Of a DNA stretch of 64,000 nt, positions 32,865 to 41,485 are shown one piece after another; the stretch's first letter is position 1; every line of letters begins with the position of its first letter. The notes beneath the pieces are model-generated. The model searched no databases and had not been told where the DNA came from. It saw nothing but the letters and a program-made list of their open reading frames with translations. Source of the stretch: Caulobacteraceae bacterium (GTDB lineage: Bacteria > Pseudomonadota > Alphaproteobacteria > Caulobacterales > Aquidulcibacteraceae); the NCBI GenBank assembly GCA_016703335.1, contig JADJCG010000015.1:62001-126000 (forward strand), written 5' to 3'. The translations under genes were made by a program, and so were the position numbers.

Positions 32865-35746
32865 ATGGCTAAAAAAGACGCTCCGCGCCTCTACCTCATC
32901 GACGGCTCGGCCTACATTTTCCGCGCATATCACGCGCTGCCGCCGCTAACCCGCGCGAGCGATGGCGTTAGCGTCGGCGCCGTCGCCGGCTTCTGCAACA
33001 TGTTGTGGAAGTTCCTAGGGGAGATGAGAGGAATGAGGCGCCAACCCACCTCGCTGTGATTTTCGACAAAAGCGAAATCACATTCCGCAACAAACTCTAT
33101 CCTGAATACAAAGCGCATCGCCCGCCGGCGCCGGAAGATCTCGTTCCACAATTTCCGCTGATCCGCGACGCGACGCGCGCGTTCAATCTGCCGTGCATCG
33201 AGATGGGCGGCTTTGAAGCCGACGACCTCATCGCCACCTACGCGCGCCAAGCTGCGGCGAGTGGCGCGAGCGTGCGCATCGTGTCGTCCGACAAAGATCT
33301 GATGCAGCTCATCGTCGATGGCGTCATCCAGCTCTATGATCCAATGAAGAACCGCATCCTCGGTCTCGACGCCGTGATGGAAAAGTTCGGCGTCGGGCCT
33401 GAGCTTGTGATCGACGCGCAAGCATTGATTGGCGACAGCACCGACAACGTTCCCGGCGCGCCAGGCATCGGCCCAAAGACAGCTGCCGAATTGCTCACCA
33501 CCTTCGGTTCGCTCGACGCCGTTCTCGAGCGCGCCAACGAAGTGAAACAGCAAAAGCGCCGCGAAACACTGATCAACTTCGCCGACCAAATCCGTCTCTC
33601 GCGCGAACTCGTTACGCTGAAGGACGACGTCGCCGTCGAAGAAAAGTGGGAAGCGTTCGCGCTGCGCGAGCCCGATCCGGCGATGTTGCTGCAATTTATC
33701 GACACGATGGAATTCCGCACACTCGGCCGCCGCGTGCGCGAGCACTTCGCGAAAGAGAAGGGCGTACAGATCGTCGCCAACTACGCCAGCGCCGCCCCAG
33801 CGCCCGCGCCGGCGCACGCCGATGGCGGCTCACGCACCGGCCCGGTCGTCGAAGAAATCGAGCGCGAGTTCAAACTCGATGCTTACAAAATCGTCCGCGA
33901 TCTACCGACACTTGAAGACTACATCCGCCGCGCCAAACTCGCCGGCGCCATCGGCATCGATACCGAAGCGGATTCCGCCGATGCCAACCGCGCCCAACTC
34001 GTTGGCCTCTCGCTCTCGATCGCTGCCAACGACGCGATCTACATTCCGCTCCAGCACAAAGGCGCCGAGTCTCGGGCCGGCGAACTCTTCGCGTCCGAAG
34101 CGCCATCCGAAACGTCCGCGCCCGACACCGGCGCGCAAATCCCGTTCGGCGCCGCGCTCGCCGCGCTGCAGCCACTGCTGGAAGATGCCTCCGTTGCCAA
34201 GATCGGTCTCAACGTCAAATGGGACATCGCGCTCTTCGCCAAACACAAGATCGCGCTCGCGCCTTACGATGATCCGATGCTGGCCTCGTACACGCTCTAT
34301 GGTGGCCTCGATGATCACGACAAAATCTCGCTCATCGAAAAACACATCGGCCACGCGCTGACGCCATACGCGAACGTCGCCGGAAAAGGCAAAGCGCAGC
34401 AGAGCTTCGACCTCGTCCCCATCGACCGCGCCGCCGCGTACTCATGCGAGTACGCTGACGCCGCACTGCGCCTGCACCGTAAGCTCAAAGCCGAACTGGC
34501 GAGCAACCGCCTCATCACCGTCTACGAAACGCTTGAGCGCCCGCTTCCCGCGGTCCTCACGGCGATGGAGCGCGAAGGCGTCAAGATCGATCCGCAGATG
34601 CTGTCGCGGCTCTCCGGCGATTTTGCGCAACGCATGCTGCAATACGAAGCGGAGGCATACGCGCTCGCGAACAAGGAGTTCAACTTGGGCTCGCCGAAGC
34701 AACTTGGCGAAATCCTGTTCGACGAATTGAAACTCCCCGGCGGCAGCAAAACCAAGACCGGGGCCTGGTCCACTGACGCAACTATTCTCGAAGATCTCGC
34801 CGAACAGCACGATCTGCCAGCGAAAGTTCTCGAATGGCGCCAACTCTCAAAGTTGCGCTCCACCTACACCGAAGCGCTTCAGGCTGCCGTCAATCCCGAA
34901 ACCCGGCGCGTCCACACCACCTACGCACTCGCCGCCAGCACCACCGGCCGCCTCGCGTCAAACGATCCGAACCTGCAGAACATCCCGATCCGCACGGAAG
35001 AGGGCCGGCGCATTCGCGAAGCGTTCATCGCGGAGAAGGGCAACGTCCTTGTCAGCGCCGACTATTCGCAGATCGAGCTCCGCCTCCTCGCGCATGTCGC
35101 AGACATCCCGCAATTGAAGCAAGCCTTCGCTGACGGCATCGACATTCACGCGCGCACCGCATCGGAGATGTTCGGCGTTCCCGTCGAAGGTATGCCGAAG
35201 GACATTCGCGCCAACGCCAAGGCGATTAATTTCGGTATTATTTACGGCATCAGCGCCTTCGGTCTCGCGCGCAATCTTGGCATCGCGCGTGAAGAAGCTG
35301 GCGCCTACATCAAGAAATACTTCGAACGCTTCCCGGGTATCCGCGACTACATGGAAGAAACCAAAACCTTCGCGCGCGCCAACGGCTACGTGAAAACCAT
35401 TTTCGGTCGCCGTATCTGGGTCAAAGGCATTCAGTCGAAGAACCCAAGCGAACGCGCGTTCGGTGAGCGCCAATCGATCAACGCGCCGCTACAAGGCGCC
35501 GCGGCCGACATCATTCGCCGTGCCATGGTCCGCCTGCCGCCGGCGCTTGCGAAAGCGAAGCTTAAGTCACGCATGCTGATGCAAGTCCACGACGAACTCG
35601 TCTTCGAAGCGCCGAAGGATGAAGCAGAGAAACTCTGCCAGCTCGCAAAAGACGTGATGGAAGCCGCGCCGGAGCCGGCCGCTATTTTGACTGTGCCGCT
35701 GACAGTAGAAGCGAAGGCGGGCGCGACGTGGGGGGCGGCGCATTGA
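32865..35746 (+). CDS. polA: DNA polymerase I, one frameshift near the start
   Basis: About 960 residues after correcting one lost A at 33032-33033, where 'MLWKFLGEMRG' passes to 'EAPTHLAVIFDKSE'. Residues 1 to about 290 are the 5'-3' exonuclease ('LIDGSAYIFRAYHALPP', 'GFEADDLIATYA', 'SSDKDLMQL', 'GDSTDNVPGAPGIGPKTA'). The 3'-5' exonuclease follows with 'GIDTEADSAD', 'GLNVKWDIALF' and 'YSCEYADAAL', so proofreading residues appear intact. Polymerase motifs A 'VSADYSQIELRLLAHVA', B 'RANAKAINFGIIYGIS' and C 'MQVHDELVFEAP' are complete. It fills gaps in repair and Okazaki maturation. The break in such a gene is almost surely a sequence error. Confidence 0.93.
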
Positions 35747-36012
35747 TTCCACGTTGGCTCAAAGCGCTACTTCTCGGCCCGTCCGATAGCGAGATTGCGA
35801 CCACCCTGGTGAGGGGCGTCCTACTGGGTGCAATCGTATTTGTGGTTCGGTTTGGAAATCGCATCGTCGATGAGGGTTGGAGCTACGCCCAAGTCAATGC
35901 CCTAAGCGATGCTGGAATCTCGTTCTTCATCGGTGGTCTCATCTCGACGGCTGTTGCGGCGTTTGCTTTTTATGTTCGAATTCCCACCAATCATGGGAAA
36001 ACAGATGATTGA
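35743..36012 (+). CDS. small membrane protein of unknown function
   Basis: About 89 residues with two hydrophobic segments, 'LVRGVLLGAIVFVVRF' and 'ISFFIGGLISTAVAAFAFYV'. The start is probably TTG 35743, whose TTGA overlaps the polA stop and which has a G-rich ribosome site; GTG 35728 is an alternative. No family is recognised. Its end overlaps the start of the next gene by eight bases, so it may be translated with polA and the GFA gene. Confidence 0.5.
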   Translation: MIPRWLKALLLGPSDSEIATTLVRGVLLGAIVFVVRFGNRIVDEGWSYAQVNALSDAGISFFIGGLISTAVAAFAFYVRIPTNHGKTDD

Positions 36013-36403
36013 AGGCGGCTGTCATTGCGGCGCAATCCGCTACGCGCTCTCTGCGCCGCCGCAGCAGAGCATGATCTGCCATTGCAAGACCTGCCGCCGT
36101 GTTTCCGGTGCGCCGGTTGTCGCGTGGCTCACGGTCGATCCTGACGCCTTAGCAATCACCAAAGGCGCGCCCGCGCACCACAGTTCCTCGGCCAACGTAG
36201 ATCGCCAGTTCTGCAATCAATGCGGCACGCAGCTGACCTATGCGCGCACCGATGATGACAGCTACATCGACGTCACTACCGCGAGCCTCGACGATCCAGA
36301 TGCATTCCCACCATCGCACCATTCGTGGCTCAGTCACGACATCGCCTGCATCAAATTCGGCGACGGCCTGCCGGCGTTCCAGAAATCGCGCGGCGACGGC
36401 TAG
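36005..36403 (+). CDS. GFA (CENP-V/formaldehyde-activating) domain protein
   Basis: 132 residues. The zinc-binding Cys pattern of the family is complete: 'GGCHCGAIRYAL', 'ICHCKTCRRVSGAP' and 'QFCNQCGTQLTY', with 'SYIDVTTASLDDP' following. Despite the name, most family members have no proven glutathione-formaldehyde activity. ATG 36005 is preferred as it gives the canonical 'MIEGGCHCG' beginning, with GGGAAA just upstream. A role in small-molecule detoxification is possible. Confidence 0.88.
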   Translation: MIEGGCHCGAIRYALSAPPQQSMICHCKTCRRVSGAPVVAWLTVDPDALAITKGAPAHHSSSANVDRQFCNQCGTQLTYARTDDDSYIDVTTASLDDPDAFPPSHHSWLSHDIACIKFGDGLPAFQKSRGDG

Positions 36404-36643
36404 CATAGCTGCAACGCTGGCGCGTCGATCGCGCACAGAAACTGGAAGAGAACGTAAGCGCTGATCCCAACGGAGAACGCGGCGAGGCCTTGCATGCGAG
36501 TACCCAATCATCGCGCCGATTGCGCGGTGTGCATTCATCGCGCATTCGCGGGTGCAGCGAGAGCGGCGCTACCGCCATTCCACATTGGTAAAACCGACAA
36601 TCGCCGTCGCTGATCTCGATTGTGTTCGCGAGGTAACGCGCGC

Positions 36644-37111
36644 ATGCTTCACATCATGAAGGTCACCCACTTGCTTTTCGCTGCAGCGCTCGCTGCGTGT
36701 TCGCCGCCGCAACCCGCGGCGACAACACCTGAAACTGCGCCACAAGTCCAAGCGGCGGAAACATCAGTGGCGCAAGGTGTCTCGATCGAATTCATGGCGC
36801 CGTCAGGCAATGTCGGCTGCGTTTACACGCCCGCCGGTGGCACGGCTGTCTATGAAACGGCGGATGGCCGCGCGGAGCTCAAATGTGATCGCTCTGAGCC
36901 TGAATATGTTCGCGTTGTGTTGTCGGAAACCGGCGCCGCGCGCATTGAGCCGACGGACGAGCGTGGCTGCTGCAGCGGCGAGACCATTCAGTATGGTCAG
37001 AGCTGGTCCGAAGGCGCCTTCACGTGCAACGTGAGTGAGGCGGGGCTCACCTGCACAAATCGCGAGCGGCACGGCTTTACACTGAGCCGCTCGCGAGCTG
37101 ACGTGAACTAA
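36644..37111 (+). CDS. exported lipoprotein, DUF6636-like
   Basis: 155 residues. The signal 'KVTHLLFAAALAACSPPQ' ends in lipobox 'LAAC'. The mature part has the pattern 'IEFMAPSGNVGCVY', 'ELKCDRSEPEY', 'GCCSGETIQYGQSW' and 'FTCNVSEAGLTCTNRERHGF', typical of DUF6636-type proteins with paired cysteines. Function unknown. ATG 36644 is chosen over 36656 because GAGGT lies 9 bases upstream. The stop overlaps the convergent methyltransferase gene through CTAA. The 240 bases before it hold no supported gene. Confidence 0.72.
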   Translation: MLHIMKVTHLLFAAALAACSPPQPAATTPETAPQVQAAETSVAQGVSIEFMAPSGNVGCVYTPAGGTAVYETADGRAELKCDRSEPEYVRVVLSETGAARIEPTDERGCCSGETIQYGQSWSEGAFTCNVSEAGLTCTNRERHGFTLSRSRADVN

Positions 37112-37860
37112 GCGCGCTTTCGCGTTTCGCGGCGCTGTCCGAACTTCGGCACAAGCATGCCGACTTCGCTGCGGTACTTGCGATAGCGCTCGCCGAAGTG
37201 AGCGATGAGATCGCGCTCTTCGAAATAGATGCCAACGAGGATGTAGCCTGTGCTCATCACCGCAAACAGCAGGTGGCCAACGCTCATGTGCGGCGTCGCC
37301 CAGAAGGCGATGATGAAGCCGAGATAGAGCGGGTGACGAATGTGCTTGTAGAGCAGCGGCGTCACGAACGAGCCATCCTTCGGCTGCGTGCCGGCAAAGC
37401 GCCGCCATACTTGGGCAAGCCCGAACAGTTCGAAGTGATTGATCAGGTACGTCGAGAGCAGCACCGTGCCCCAGCCAAGTGCTGACAAGGTCCAGAGCAC
37501 GGTTGACCAGCCGGCGCTCTCAACGTTCCACACGACCGCCGGCATCGGCCGCCACTGCCAGAACACCAATGCCAAGATCGCGCTCGCGAGCAGCACATAG
37601 GTGCTACGCTCAACCGGCTTGGCGACAATTTTCGTCCACGCCGCTTTGAAAGCAGGGCGCGCCATGACGCTGTGCTGAACAGCGAAAAGCCCAAGCAGCA
37701 GCGAATTGACAATCATCGCTTCCACGAGTGGCGCGGGGTCGCCGCTATCGATCGACTTAGGCACGACCACGTTGGCGACAAATCCAATCGCGTAGAGAAA
37801 CGTGACCAAGAAGAACACGTACACAGCCCCGCCATAGGCGAGCGCAGCAAACCGTTTCAT
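37108..37860 (-). CDS. mddA: methanethiol S-methyltransferase (MddA-like, NnrU family)
   Basis: 250 residues with six or so membrane segments. Family landmarks are 'LFAVQHSVMARPAFKAAWT', 'VERSTYVLLASAILALVFWQ', 'HFELFGLAQVWRR' and the SAM-binding C-terminal 'KHIRHPLYLGFIIAFW' with 'YFEERDLIAHFGERYRKYR'. MddA makes dimethyl sulfide from methanethiol and SAM at the membrane. ATG 37860 follows GGAGTGGG. The preceding VOC gene stops inside this start (ATGA). Other NnrU-like methyltransferases cannot be excluded. Confidence 0.78.
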   Translation of the reverse strand: MKRFAALAYGGAVYVFFLVTFLYAIGFVANVVVPKSIDSGDPAPLVEAMIVNSLLLGLFAVQHSVMARPAFKAAWTKIVAKPVERSTYVLLASAILALVFWQWRPMPAVVWNVESAGWSTVLWTLSALGWGTVLLSTYLINHFELFGLAQVWRRFAGTQPKDGSFVTPLLYKHIRHPLYLGFIIAFWATPHMSVGHLLFAVMSTGYILVGIYFEERDLIAHFGERYRKYRSEVGMLVPKFGQRRETRKRA

Positions 37861-38252
37861 TTCCCACTCCATGTCGCGCAGGCTCTGGGGACTAAAAGCA
37901 AAGGGCGCACGGGCCCCCGCACCGGCCGACGATGTGGGCCGCAGCGGCTAATATCCCGGATGTCGCCCGGTGCGCCGTTGTCCTGCCCGCCAGCCGTGAG
38001 ACCAGCGTCGTGGAAACGCTTCACGGCGTCCCTGTCGGCGGCTTGGAAGGCGAGGTGGACGCGGCTCGGGCCGGCATCGCCAGCGGCATCGATCCACAAT
38101 TCGTCGAAGCTGATTGCCTCGTAGCTCTCATAAGTTGGCTCGCGGCCAAGAGCGGCGAGCACTGCGCGATAAAAGCGCTTTGCCGCAGCGAGGTCGCTGA
38201 CGCGTAGATGGACGTGATCGATGAGGCGGCCGCGATAATAGATGTCGGACAT
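37857..38252 (-). CDS. VOC-family protein with abnormal C-terminus
   Basis: The first 97 residues are a normal VOC domain start: 'IDHVHLRVSDLAAAKRFYRA', 'FDELWIDAAGD', 'RVHLAFQAADRDAVKRFHDA' and 'GGQDNGAPG'. The expected last strands with 'Y..A...DPDGN..E' cannot be found in the same frame; another frame gives 'HPGY' then a stop. At least one indel near 37955-37975 and perhaps a small deletion have altered the end. The stop as written overlaps the mddA start by four bases. Likely a glyoxalase-type dioxygenase or lyase when intact. Confidence 0.65.
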   Translation of the reverse strand: MSDIYYRGRLIDHVHLRVSDLAAAKRFYRAVLAALGREPTYESYEAISFDELWIDAAGDAGPSRVHLAFQAADRDAVKRFHDAGLTAGGQDNGAPGDIRDISRCGPHRRPVRGPVRPLLLVPRACATWSGK

Positions 38253-38446
38253 ACAAGGCTATTTGGCGCGCCGAGCGGTCAAGTCGAGCGACTACAGGTG
38301 TCCAAATTCCGCCGTTTCTCGCGCCTGGAGCCTGCGACGCACCGGACACAAGCCCGTGAAAGCTGTGCGCTAGCGTCGCCGCCCATTGACGGGTAAGAAG
38401 GCCCGTACCAGTTCATTACGGTAAAGACAGGAATCGTTTCTCTCCC

Positions 38447-39144
38447 ATGCCGACCATCGCCCTTGTCGACGACGACGAGAACATCCTCGCCTCCCTGAAG
38501 GTCCTGTTCGAGGGCGAGGGTTACACCGTGCGTTCCTACACGGACGGCGCGGCAGCACTGGCCGCGCTCTCGGAGACGCCGCCGGATATTGCCATCCTCG
38601 ACATCAAGATGCCGCGCATGGACGGCGTTGAAGTGCTGCGCCGCCTGCGTCAGGCCTCGAACCTGCCTGTGATCTTCCTCACCTCGAAGGACGACGAGAT
38701 GGACGAGGTTGTCGGCTTCAATGTTGGCGCCGACGACTACATCAAAAAGCCTTTCTCCCAGCGCTTGCTCAGCGAGCGGGTCAAAGCACTGTTGCGGCGC
38801 ACGCGCGCAGGCACGCCCGGAGCGGAGGCCGCTACTGACAAGAAGCCCATCGTCCGCGGCGAACTCACCCTTGATCCGAACCGCCACGCCTGTACGTGGA
38901 AGGGCGAACAGGTTCGCCTCACGGTCACCGAATTTCTTATCCTGCAAGCGCTCGCGCAGCGTCCGGCTACGTCAAAAGCCGCGATCAGTTGATGGACGCT
39001 GCCTATGACGATCAGGTCTATGTCGACGACAGAACAATCGACAGCCACATCAAGCGGCTCCGCAAGAAATTCCGCGACATCGACGGCGACTTCGACGCGA
39101 TCGAAACCCTCTACGGCGTCGGCTATCGCTACAACGAAGCCTGA
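38447..39144 (+). CDS. chvI: response regulator ChvI, frameshifted in its DNA-binding domain
   Basis: Receiver domain with phospho-acceptor Asp52 in 'IAILDIKMPRMDG', 'DDD' at residues 8-10 and Lys in 'DDYIKKPFS'. The OmpR-type winged helix starts at 'RLTVTEFLILQALAQRP' and continues in the next frame as 'GYVKSRDQLMDAAYDD' to 'YGVGYRYNEA'. One lost G at 38965-38966 explains the break; the restored protein has about 232 residues. With ChvG it controls envelope, exopolysaccharide and acid responses in alphaproteobacteria. Confidence 0.9.
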
Positions 39145-40735
39145 CGGGCTCTTTGGCGCGATCGCACGGTCGCGCATTGCCCGCATCATCTTCATTTGGA
39201 ATTTCGTTGGCCTTGCCGTCCTGATTTTGGGCGTGCTGCTGCTGACGGAGATGCGCGCCGGCTTGACCGAGGCACAGTTCCGCAATTTGCGGACGCAAGG
39301 CGAGTTGATCACCAACCTGCTGATCGAAACCGGCACGGTTGAAGGCGATCCATATCCGTACATCAACGAAAGCGCTGTGCGCTTGGTGCTGCACCGCATC
39401 TTGCCGCCGATTGCGGAAGGCGCACGTCCGGGAGTGGGGCAGCCACGCGTTCGCGTTTTCGACACCGATGGTCGCCTCATCGCCGATAGCGATGTCATCT
39501 ACGACGAAATTCGCACCACGCCGCTCACCGACGATCAGAGCCTTGGTGAAAAGATCGAGAACGCCGCGCGCCGCGTCGAGTATTTGCGTCTCACACCTTG
39601 GCGGCCAACAACGACGTTGGAAGAAGAACAGCGCCGCGCCGCACGCGGCGAAATCGTTGATGGCGAGCGGTTGAACGAACGCGGCGAGCGCGTTGTCTCC
39701 GTCACTGTGCCGCTGCGGCGCGTGCAGCAGGTGATGGGCACCGTCACCACCGAAAGCGCTGACGTGGAGCGCATTCTGGTGACCGAGCGCGCGAGCATGA
39801 TCCCGTTCATGATCGGCGCGACGATTGCAATTTTTCTGTCCTCGCTTTTGCTCGCGCTCTTCATTGCGCGTCCCTTGCGGCGCCTCGCGAGCGCAGCGGA
39901 CGCACTGCGGCTGACCGGCGGGACCCGTCTCAATCTTCCCGAGGATACGCACCTCAAGGATGAGATTGGCGCTTTGGCCCATTCGCTCGAAGCGATGACT
40001 GGCGCTCTCGCGGATCGCATCGACGCCAATGAGCGTTTCGCCGCCGATGTCAGCCACGAAATCAAAAACCCGCTGGCGTCGATCCAATCGGCCGTCACGT
40101 CGGCCCAAGGCGCGGCAACGCCTGAGCAGCAAAAACAAATGCTCGCGATTGTGGCGCAAGACGTTCAACGCCTCGATCGCCTGATCACCGACATCGCACG
40201 CGCCAGCCGCATCGAAGCTGAAACCGCCAAGCTCGATCTCAATCGCGTCGATCTCGGCGCGCTGCTGTTTGAGATCACGCGCGCTTACTCCACACCGCCC
40301 GACGAGCCAGCGCCCGTCAGCATTGTTTTTAAGGGCGCCAAACCCGAAGGGCTGATCGTGCTTGGGCAGGCGGGGCCGCTCGGCCAAGTCTTCCGCAATT
40401 TGATCGACAACGCCCGTTCGTTCAGCCCGCAAGGCGGCGTTGTCTCGGTGGCGGCCGAAGCAGTACGCACCAAGGACGGAGCGTTGGTGAGAGGTATTGT
40501 TGACGACCAGGGGCCGGGTATTCCGCCCGAAAATCTCGAAACCGTTTTCGAGCGTTTTTATACCCAGCGTCCAAAGGGCGCCGCCTTTGGCGGCAATTCG
40601 GGCCTCGGTCTTTCCATTGCTCGCCAAATCATCACTTCGCACGGTGGTCGAATTTACGCGCAGAACAAGGACGGACTGGGCCGGGGTGAGAGCGGCGGGG
40701 CTCGCCTCGTGGTGGAATTGCCGCTTGCGCACTGA
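39005..40735 (+). CDS. chvG: sensor histidine kinase ChvG
   Basis: Partner of ChvI. From 'IARIIFIWNFVGLAVLIL' (first membrane helix) a periplasmic sensor of about 170 residues runs to the second helix 'GATIAIFLSSLLLALF'; then HAMP, the phospho-acceptor His351 in 'FAADVSHEIKNPLASI', N-box 'VFRNLIDNARSFSP', 'VDDQGPGIPPEN' and 'GGNSGLGLSIARQI'. The listed start ATG 39005 lies inside chvI and its first 45 residues are a low-complexity shadow of that gene. The true start must be near 39140 but no good start codon is in frame there, perhaps because of another indel. Confidence 0.88.
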   Translation: MTIRSMSTTEQSTATSSGSARNSATSTATSTRSKPSTASAIATTKPDGLFGAIARSRIARIIFIWNFVGLAVLILGVLLLTEMRAGLTEAQFRNLRTQGELITNLLIETGTVEGDPYPYINESAVRLVLHRILPPIAEGARPGVGQPRVRVFDTDGRLIADSDVIYDEIRTTPLTDDQSLGEKIENAARRVEYLRLTPWRPTTTLEEEQRRAARGEIVDGERLNERGERVVSVTVPLRRVQQVMGTVTTESADVERILVTERASMIPFMIGATIAIFLSSLLLALFIARPLRRLASAADALRLTGGTRLNLPEDTHLKDEIGALAHSLEAMTGALADRIDANERFAADVSHEIKNPLASIQSAVTSAQGAATPEQQKQMLAIVAQDVQRLDRLITDIARASRIEAETAKLDLNRVDLGALLFEITRAYSTPPDEPAPVSIVFKGAKPEGLIVLGQAGPLGQVFRNLIDNARSFSPQGGVVSVAAEAVRTKDGALVRGIVDDQGPGIPPENLETVFERFYTQRPKGAAFGGNSGLGLSIARQIITSHGGRIYAQNKDGLGRGESGGARLVVELPLAH

Positions 40736-40849
40736 TCCAACGGACAAAAACTGTAACAGCAGTGCGGCTTTCGCTTCCTCACCCAAGCGCAAAGGCCTAT
40801 GTAGGCGCCCTTATCCAGGCCCTCTGGCGGGTGGCGGGAGTACTACCGA

Positions 40850-41416
40850 ATGATAGGCGTCGTGGTTGTGTCCCACGGCCGTTTGGCGGACGAGTTCGTC
40901 GCCGCGGCTGAGCACGTTCTCGGACCCCAAGATCAGATGCGCGCGATCGCCATCGGTCCCAATGACAACATGGAAGAGCGGCGCGCCGATATCATCGACG
41001 CCGTACGCACGTGCGATAAGGGCGACGGCGTCGTCATTCTCACCGACATGTTCGGCGGCACGCCGTCGAACCTGGCCATTTCCGTGATCAACCAGGTGAA
41101 GACCGAAGTGATCGCCGGCGTGAACCTGCCGATGCTGATCAAGCTCGCGACGCGAACCTTGCAGATCGTGAACAAGAAGGGTCTGCACGCCCGCGCGTCG
41201 CGAAAGCTGGCCGAACTCGCGCTTGGCTACGACAACACCCGTATCAGCGTCCGCAAGGAAGCGGACGAAGCCGACGCGCGCTCGCTCATGGACCTGATGA
41301 TGCTCGGCGCCGGCATCGGCGATGAAGTCGAGATCGAAGTGCGCGGGCCGCAGGCCGAAGAGGCCATGGCCGCCGTCGAAGCGCTGATCGTCGCGAAATT
41401 TCACGAAGAAGATTGA
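40850..41416 (+). CDS. EIIA-Man / HPr fusion phosphocarrier (PTS)
   Basis: 188 residues. Residues 1-101 match EIIA of the mannose family: active His9 in 'VVVSHGRLADEF', 'VVILTDMFGGTPSNLAIS' and 'VIAGVNLPMLIKLA'. Residue 102 onward is HPr: 'LQIVNKKGLHARASRKLAE' with active His113 and 'ARSLMDLMMLGAG' with the regulatory Ser145. In related bacteria these are two genes; here about 30 residues of EIIA and the first residues of HPr are missing at the join. The expected HPr kinase gene between chvG and EIIA is absent. The protein would take phosphate from PEP via EI for regulation. GGGAG precedes ATG 40850. Confidence 0.85.
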   Translation: MIGVVVVSHGRLADEFVAAAEHVLGPQDQMRAIAIGPNDNMEERRADIIDAVRTCDKGDGVVILTDMFGGTPSNLAISVINQVKTEVIAGVNLPMLIKLATRTLQIVNKKGLHARASRKLAELALGYDNTRISVRKEADEADARSLMDLMMLGAGIGDEVEIEVRGPQAEEAMAAVEALIVAKFHEED

Positions 41417-41485
41417 GGCGGGAGCGTTTGCCCCGTCTTTGCCGTAATCTCTGCATCTCTCCGCTGAAGCTGTAAGCGGGGAAAC

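Noticed and set aside
36404..36643. Short open frames between the GFA gene and the DUF6636-like lipoprotein
   Set aside because: None has a start signal or recognisable sequence.
39050..40792. Long minus-strand open frame opposite chvG (580 codons)
   Set aside because: Shadow of chvG; composition and lack of motifs rule it out.
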